Source of the DNA: Burkholderia pyrrocinia
Lineage (GTDB): Bacteria > Pseudomonadota > Gammaproteobacteria > Burkholderiales > Burkholderiaceae
Reading direction: 5' to 3'
Assembly (NCBI RefSeq): GCF_022809715.1
Contig: NZ_CP094460.1
Span: forward strand, 1,240,001-1,304,000
Length of the DNA: 64,000 bases
Below the pieces are notes generated by a model that saw only the letters and a program-made list of their open reading frames with translations, made no database searches and was not told where the DNA came from. Both the position numbers and the translations under genes were made by a program. Of the stretch, positions 59,099 to 64,000 are shown one piece after another; within the stretch, counting starts at the first letter, position 1, and each line of letters starts with the position of its first letter.

Positions 59099-59754
59099 GT
59101 TGCGCCCATGCTGTACTGTCGGGACCGGCCGGCCGATGGGCCAACGGCATCGTGCCTCGGGCGTATGTGCTCCGTGATTCGCGATGTACCGGAAATCGGC
59201 AGTCGCGCCGCCGAGCCTGACGCACGATCGTGCGCCCGCCGAAATGGCGTGCAGTGAATGGCGGGGAGTATTCGTGCCGCTGAGAAAATCCGCTGCGGAT
59301 TTATTGCACTTGTGAACGATTGTGCACCGCGCTGCAATAAATCGCAACTGGATGCACGGCATATCCGGTTTAAATGAAACGATGCGCGCGAATGAACAAT
59401 AAAACAAACCGATTCGATTGCGTCGACCCGCGCATCGCGCACGCGAGCCGGCCGGTGAAGCAAAGCCCGCCGCAGCAAAGCCCGCGAGAGCCTCACCAGG
59501 CGCTGCGCGGCCGGGCCCGCCGGCACGGCTTCCGCGCACCGGGATCGAATTACAGAACTTTTAGACTCTTCTATTGACTTTCACACCGATATTCCGCTTT
59601 GGCGCGCATACGTTTCACGAAACAAATCGCGATCGGGCGATTCGTGCAGGTCTTCCCGCGATCCGAGAAAACCCGCTTGATTGTCCGGCATGCCCCTTTC
59701 GCGACTCGATCGGCATTTCACTCAGTCCGGTGATGTTTCGCCCCATCCGCCCGC
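59099..59754. other. Long intergenic region with palindromes
   Basis: Part of a 782-bp gap between the LysR and cytosine permease genes. It has AAATCCGC-T-GCGGATTT (59286-59302) and a 10-bp inverted repeat ATTTATTGCA/TGCAATAAAT (59299-59308/59333-59342). No supported gene; frames here lack family motifs. Confidence 0.45.
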
Positions 59755-59784
59755 CCAAAATTTTTACGCTCGTAAAAATTTTGG
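59755..59784. promoter_or_regulatory. 14-bp perfect palindrome upstream of codB
   Basis: CCAAAATTTTTACG-CT-CGTAAAAATTTTGG, a perfect palindrome with a 2-nt centre, 96 bp before the codB start. The 2-nt centre matches the geometry of RutR sites, and the operon's own TetR gene is RutR-like. Candidate operator, though as RNA it could also form a hairpin. Confidence 0.6.
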
Positions 59785-59880
59785 CCGGAGAGAATGACGC
59801 GCTGAAACAGAGCGTCGCCTGTCCACACATCGCCCTCGCAAACCCTTTCGGACCCAACCCAATCGCTGACGGGAGCCCAG

Positions 59881-61176
59881 ATGCCCACGAACCAGGATTC
59901 ACGCCCGACGGACGAATCGGATCACGGAGAATTCTCGCTAAGCGAAGTCCCGCCCGAGAAACGCACCGGATTCCTGTCCATCACGATGGTGTTGTTGAGT
60001 TTCACGTTCTTCACCGGAACGATGTTTGCCGGCGGCAAGATCGGCGTCGCCTTCGACGTCGTCGGCATGATCCAGATCGCCGTGATCGGAAACCTGTTGC
60101 TCGCCGCCTATGCGGCGTCGCTCGCGCTGATTGCCGCCCGCAGCGGCCTGAATGCCGTGCTGATGGGGCGATTCTGCTTCGGGGAAATCGGCAGCAAGCT
60201 GTCCGATTTCCTGCTGGGCTTCGCGGAACTCGGCTGGTATGCATGGGGAACCGCAACGGTGGCCATCGTATTGGTCAAGCTGCTGGGGTGGCCGGCCTCC
60301 GCTACCACGCCGTTGATGATCGTCTTCGGTTTCGGATTTTCGATCACGGCCATCATCGGCTATCGCGGCATGGATGTGCTGTCGCGCGTCTCCGTGCCGT
60401 TGATGTTCGTGCTTCTGATGACGTCGATGTGGATCGCCACCCGCGATATCGGCGGCTGGGCCGGCCTCACGCACGTCGTGCCGTCTCATCCGATGCAGTT
60501 CTCGGCGGCCGTGACGATGGTCATCGGCACCTTTGCCAGCGGCGCCACCCAGGCAACCAACTGGACGCGCCTCGCACGCAGCGCTCGCAGCGCCGTGTGG
60601 GCAAGCATGATCGGATTCTTCGCGGGCAACGGCCTGATGATCGTCGCGGGCGCATACTGTGCCATCGTCTATCAGCAAGCCGACATCGTCGAGGTGATGA
60701 TGCTGCAAGGCCTGTCGATCGCAGCGGTCGTGATGCTGTGCCTCAATCTCTGGACCATCCAGGGGCCGACGATGTACAACGTGGCGGCCGCCGGATGCCA
60801 TCTGCTGCGCACCGAACGGCGCCGCACGCTCGTACTGGTGGGCGCGGCGATCGGCATCGTGCTCGCGGTCGGCGGGATGTACGAGTTGCTGATTCCGTTC
60901 CTGGTGCTGCTCGGCTCGATCATTCCTCCCGTCGGCGGCGTGATCATGGCGGACTACTGGTATCGCCATCGCGGGCAATACCCGTCGCTTGCCGCCGCCC
61001 GCCTGCCGCGCTTCAATCTGGTCGGTCTGGCCGCGTATGCGATCGGCGCCATACTCGCCTATACGTCGCCGTGGATCGCGCCGATCGTCGGCATCGCGGC
61101 GTCCGCCGCCGCCTACATCGCGCTGCTGCAGATTTCCCGTGCGTTCTCCCGCGAACCGTCCGTCCAGGGTGAATGA
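59881..61176 (+). CDS. codB: Cytosine permease CodB
   Basis: A 431-aa NCS1-family transporter with twelve predicted helices. Family marks are the N-terminal P-P-E-K-R-T-G-F-L, the TM1 region FTGTMFAGGKIGVAF, ATNWTRLARSARSA in the middle and the PPVGGVIMADYW segment near TM10. It imports cytosine with Na+ or H+. The next gene, 45 bp on, is cytosine deaminase, so function is well supported by context. Confidence 0.9.
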   Translation: MPTNQDSRPTDESDHGEFSLSEVPPEKRTGFLSITMVLLSFTFFTGTMFAGGKIGVAFDVVGMIQIAVIGNLLLAAYAASLALIAARSGLNAVLMGRFCFGEIGSKLSDFLLGFAELGWYAWGTATVAIVLVKLLGWPASATTPLMIVFGFGFSITAIIGYRGMDVLSRVSVPLMFVLLMTSMWIATRDIGGWAGLTHVVPSHPMQFSAAVTMVIGTFASGATQATNWTRLARSARSAVWASMIGFFAGNGLMIVAGAYCAIVYQQADIVEVMMLQGLSIAAVVMLCLNLWTIQGPTMYNVAAAGCHLLRTERRRTLVLVGAAIGIVLAVGGMYELLIPFLVLLGSIIPPVGGVIMADYWYRHRGQYPSLAAARLPRFNLVGLAAYAIGAILAYTSPWIAPIVGIAASAAAYIALLQISRAFSREPSVQGE

Positions 61177-61221
61177 TTTCGCTTCACGCCCGCCCGGCCC
61201 CCACGAACAAAAGGAATCCTC

Positions 61222-62475
61222 ATGAAAATCGTCAACGCCAGATTGCGCGGCCATAGCGGCCTCTTCACGATAGACATCGATGCGGGCACGATTCGCGGCA
61301 TCGACCTCCAGCCGTCGCCGCTGACGCCGCAAGGAGACGACGTCATCGATGCAGGCAGCAATCTCGTCATCCCGCCGCTGGTCGAGCCGCATATCCATCT
61401 GGATGCGACGCTGACCGCCGGCGAGCCCGAGTGGAACATGAGCGGCACGCTGTTCGAAGGCATCGAGCGGTGGGGCCAGCGCAAGGCCACCATCACGCAT
61501 GACGATACGAAAGCCCGCGCCCACACCACGATCGGAATGCTGCGCGACAACGGCATCCAGCACGTGCGCACGCATGTGGACGTCACCGATCACACGCTTG
61601 CCGCATTGAAGGCAATGCTCGAGGTCAGGGACGAGGCGCGCGATCTGATCGACCTGCAGATCGTCGCGTTCCCCCAGGAAGGCATCGAATCGTTCGAGAA
61701 CGGACGTGCGCTGATGGAGCGCGCGATCGAAATGGGCGCCGACGTCGTCGGCGGCATTCCGCATTTCGAGAACACCCGCGATCAGGGCGTGAGTTCCATC
61801 AAGTTCCTGATGGATCTCGCGGAACGCAAGGGCTGCCTGGTCGATGTCCATTGCGACGAGACCGACGATCCGCATTCGCGCTTCCTGGAAGTGCTCGCCG
61901 AGGAAGCGCGGGGTCGCGGGATGGGCGCGCGCGTCACCGCCAGCCACACGACCGCGATGGGTTCCTACGACAACGCTTATTGCTCGAAGCTGTTCCGCTT
62001 GCTGAAGCGGTCGGGGATTCATTTTGTTTCGTGTCCGACCGAAAGCATCCACCTGCAGGGGCGTTTCGACACCTACCCGAAACGACGCGGCATTACGCGG
62101 GTGGCGGAACTCGATCGCGCCGGCATCAACGTGTGCTTCGGACAGGATTCGATCAAGGATCCGTGGTATCCCGTCGGCAACGGCAACATCCTGCGCATCC
62201 TCGACGTCGGCCTGCACGTGTGTCACATGCTCGGTTATGACGACCTGCAGCGATGCCTCGACTTCGTCACCGAGCACAGCGCACATGCGATGTCGCTGGG
62301 CGATCGTTATGGCATCGCCGTCGGGCGGCCGGCCAATCTGCTGATCCTCGACGCGGATTGCGACTATGAAGTGATCCGCAAACAGGCAAAGGTGCGAATG
62401 TCGCTCCGCGCCGGGAAGGTCATCATGCAGCGCGCGCCTGAACGCATCACCTATCCTGAAGCGGGCACGCGTTGA
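61222..62475 (+). CDS. codA: Cytosine deaminase CodA
   Basis: A 417-aa amidohydrolase converting cytosine to uracil. The metal site is EPHIHLD (His57 and His59), VDVHCDETDD with the third His and catalytic Glu, SHTTAM with His, and the metal Asp in CFGQDSIKDPWYP. These follow E. coli CodA closely. Together with CodB it gives pyrimidine or nitrogen scavenging from cytosine. Confidence 0.94.
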   Translation: MKIVNARLRGHSGLFTIDIDAGTIRGIDLQPSPLTPQGDDVIDAGSNLVIPPLVEPHIHLDATLTAGEPEWNMSGTLFEGIERWGQRKATITHDDTKARAHTTIGMLRDNGIQHVRTHVDVTDHTLAALKAMLEVRDEARDLIDLQIVAFPQEGIESFENGRALMERAIEMGADVVGGIPHFENTRDQGVSSIKFLMDLAERKGCLVDVHCDETDDPHSRFLEVLAEEARGRGMGARVTASHTTAMGSYDNAYCSKLFRLLKRSGIHFVSCPTESIHLQGRFDTYPKRRGITRVAELDRAGINVCFGQDSIKDPWYPVGNGNILRILDVGLHVCHMLGYDDLQRCLDFVTEHSAHAMSLGDRYGIAVGRPANLLILDADCDYEVIRKQAKVRMSLRAGKVIMQRAPERITYPEAGTR

Positions 62476-62521
62476 GCGGGCAACGACGACGCCGGTCCGA
62501 CAAGCTGGTGGAAGAAAAGCG

Positions 62522-63196
62522 ATGAACCCGTCCGGGCCGACTGCAGGAACGCCCGGCCGGCCCCACGGCCGGCGGGAAGCGCTGCGCGACACGCTCGAGG
62601 CGGCCATTCTCGCCGCTGCCGAGGAATCGTTTTCCACGTACGGCTTCGACGGGAGTTCCGTTGCGACGATCGCGGCGGCCGTCGGCTTGTCGAAGCAGAA
62701 CCTGATGTACTACTTCCCCACGAAGCTGGCGCTCTACAAACGCGTGCTGGACGACGTATTGCGCGACTGGCTGGGCAGGATGCGGGAGTTTGCGGCGCCC
62801 GATCGCGAGCCCGCGGAAGCGATGTCGGCCTATATCCGGGCCAAACTGGAATTCTCCAGAAATCGCCCGCATGGATCGCGGGTTTTTGCGCTGGAGATCA
62901 TCGGCGGCGCAAAGACCTACGGAAAGGAAATCCGCAAGCAACTGATTCCGGTGTTGCGCGACGACATCCGGGTGCTCGAACGCTGGATCGACGCAGGCAA
63001 GGTCAGGCAGGTCGAAACGGAGCACCTGTTCTTCCTGATCTGGGCCGCCACGCAGGCGTATGCGGATTTCGCTCCCCAGATGCTGCTGGTGCTCGGCAAG
63101 CGCACGCTGGGAAGCGACGATTTCGACGCGGCTTACCGTACCATCTCGGGCCTGGTGCTCAACGCGCTGATAACCGAAGACGGAACGAAGGAATGA
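62522..63196 (+). CDS. TetR regulator, RutR-like
   Basis: A 224-aa TetR-family protein: helix-turn-helix at about 35-65 (FSTYGFDGSSVATIAAAVGLSKQNLMYYFPTK) and a ligand domain of the RutR/YcdC C-terminal type. RutR binds uracil or thymine in E. coli, and uracil is exactly the product of CodA, so product-responsive control of codBA is a good inference. It follows codA by 46 bp and is probably co-transcribed. Confidence 0.87.
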   Translation: MNPSGPTAGTPGRPHGRREALRDTLEAAILAAAEESFSTYGFDGSSVATIAAAVGLSKQNLMYYFPTKLALYKRVLDDVLRDWLGRMREFAAPDREPAEAMSAYIRAKLEFSRNRPHGSRVFALEIIGGAKTYGKEIRKQLIPVLRDDIRVLERWIDAGKVRQVETEHLFFLIWAATQAYADFAPQMLLVLGKRTLGSDDFDAAYRTISGLVLNALITEDGTKE

Positions 63197-63270
63197 CCGC
63201 TTGACCGCCTCCGTCGCCACATGCGCGGCGATCACGGAGGCGTGCCCGGCTACCCGGCAGGATCAGCATT

Positions 63271-63382
63271 CGCCGGGGAGGTGCGGGACGACATCGCGAC
63301 GATATGCGCTTCGCCGTCGTGCGCTCGTCGGGGAAGCGCGGAACGACGTCGCGACGATGTGCGCTTCGCCGTCGTGCGCTCG
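63271..63382. repeat. 55-bp tandem duplication
   Basis: The segment 63271-63327 is repeated at 63326-63382 with a 55-bp period and only a handful of differences (last 39 bp differ at two positions). It lies in the gap between the TetR and glycine-zipper genes and has no reading-frame significance. Confidence 0.8.
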
Positions 63383-63412
63383 CCCCACTGCTGCTCGACG
63401 GAGACCCGCCGA

Positions 63413-63850
63413 TCAGTCGTCGTGCTTGTAGCGCTTCTTGTTCTTGTGCTTGTTGCCGCGGTAGTAGTCGTTGGAACGCGAGTTGTTGCGCGACACGTGG
63501 CCGCCCAGCGCCGCACCCGCGCCGCCGCCCACCGCGGCGCCGACGAGGCTGCCGGCCGTGCCGCCCATCGCGTTGCCCGCGGCGGCACCTGCGCCACCGC
63601 CCAGTGCGCCGCCGACGACGGCGCCCGTGCGTTCGCGTTTGTTCGACGTCACCGCACCGCCTGCGCCACCGCCCACGGCGCCGCCGATGATCGCGCCCGT
63701 GCTTCCGCCGACCGCGTTGCCGACCGCCGCGCCCGCGACGCCACCCAGCGCGCCGCCCAGTGCATTGTTCGTGTCGCCTGCCACGGCAGGCAGCGACGCC
63801 ACCGCCGTCACACCGACCACCACTGCCATCCCGGCCAATTTCTTCAGCAT
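63413..63850 (-). CDS. Glycine-zipper exported protein
   Basis: A 145-aa protein with a signal peptide (MLKKLAGMAVVVGVTAVASLPAVAG) and long glycine-zipper runs of G-G-A-x-G-G-x-x-G pattern over residues 30-110, followed by a basic Asn/Lys-rich tail (NKHKNKKRYKHDD). Such zippers pack in membranes or form oligomers; relatives include YMGG/OmpA-like and Rickettsia 17-kDa proteins. GGAAAGGG precedes the start. Function unknown; an envelope role is likely. Confidence 0.75.
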   Translation of the reverse strand: MLKKLAGMAVVVGVTAVASLPAVAGDTNNALGGALGGVAGAAVGNAVGGSTGAIIGGAVGGGAGGAVTSNKRERTGAVVGGALGGGAGAAAGNAMGGTAGSLVGAAVGGGAGAALGGHVSRNNSRSNDYYRGNKHKNKKRYKHDD

Positions 63851-64000
63851 CTGTCTGCCCTTTCCAATTTCTGAGATATCGGTGGGCGAATTTAGCATCT
63901 TTCAGGTAAGCCCATCGTGATAAAGCGTTAAATCGGGCGTTCGCCTGGCAGGAACCGCCGCCGAGCCGAATCCGGCCGGCACGTTCGCCCGCGCCACGAC
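63851..64000. other. Window end, upstream of the glycine-zipper gene
   Basis: About 150 bp up to the window edge holding the promoter side of the glycine-zipper gene. No other gene start is visible. Confidence 0.4.

Noticed and set aside
59938..62637. An 899-codon minus-strand open frame spanning codB and codA
   Set aside because: Covers two unmistakable genes on the other strand; His/Arg/Asp-rich low-complexity translation with no domain.
1..64000. CRISPR arrays, rRNA, tRNA, insertion sequences, integrases or prophage genes
   Set aside because: No regularly spaced repeats, no transposase or integrase motifs and no structural RNA signatures were found on either strand by reading.

Overview
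The window is about 67% GC, densely packed and mostly collinear short operons. Gene content and protein sequences point to a Burkholderia, most likely of the cepacia complex: OprB-type porin, periplasmic trehalase, nadV-nadM, MocR and many LysR regulators, PuuA/PuuB polyamine catabolism and an EmrAB-OMF efflux pump. No rRNA, tRNA, CRISPR array, insertion sequence or prophage gene was seen. The replicon (chromosome 2 or 3 would fit) cannot be decided from sequence alone.

Layout. 0-5.5 kb: end of a porin gene, trehalase, an MFS exporter, a candidate small RNA with a strong minus-strand terminator, and a YcaQ-type DNA glycosylase. 5.5-11.1 kb: a probable low-oxygen energy locus. A leftward operon pta-ackA-phaC-like-fabI-like and a rightward pair of orphan ATP-synthase subunit genes (gamma and epsilon) diverge from one perfect FNR/ANR-type palindrome placed at about -41.5 for both. 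11.1-16.2 kb: small genes, a YefM-YoeB toxin-antitoxin pair with its operator, a HAD phosphatase and acetyltransferases. 15.3-17.6 kb: lysR-lysA. 18.2-22.2 kb: cystine-type ABC importer plus a MetC-like lyase. 22.2-29.3 kb: EamA/MocR pair, LysR/NmrA pair, and the nadV-nadM nicotinamide salvage operon. 29.5-43.2 kb: a polyamine-related region. It has speD with SPFH, DUF4178, DUF350 and a tiny Gly/Ser-rich membrane protein, divergent from a membrane spermidine-synthase-like protein and a Tat-type FAD enzyme, then a puuB-puuR-puuA catabolic operon.

43.8-59.1 kb is the most unusual part: a probable specialised-metabolite cluster. Its first operon encodes an acyl-CoA-dehydrogenase-like flavoprotein, an FlK-type hot-dog thioesterase, an NPD-family flavoenzyme, chorismate mutase/prephenate dehydratase, a degenerate DAHP-synthase-like protein and shikimate kinase. 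It is followed by a three-gene efflux pump. A convergent operon encodes DAHP synthase, the alpha, beta and ferredoxin parts of a Rieske dioxygenase, and a DUF1330 protein. A second thioesterase, a LuxR-type DNA-binding domain and a LysR regulator close the cluster. The gene set resembles tropone/tropolone (tropodithietic acid type) pathways, which divert phenylacetyl-CoA catabolism. Both aromatic-pathway control enzymes appear to have lost their phenylalanine-sensing residues. A shared promoter element (TGACAGT about 20 nt upstream of a TCTAAT-like -10) precedes all four transcription units. I read this as a coordinately controlled, feedback-insensitive supply line feeding an aromatic (probably seven-membered-ring) product that is exported by its own pump.

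59.1-64 kb: a cytosine permease-cytosine deaminase-TetR operon behind a 14-bp perfect palindrome, a 55-bp tandem duplication, and a glycine-zipper protein.
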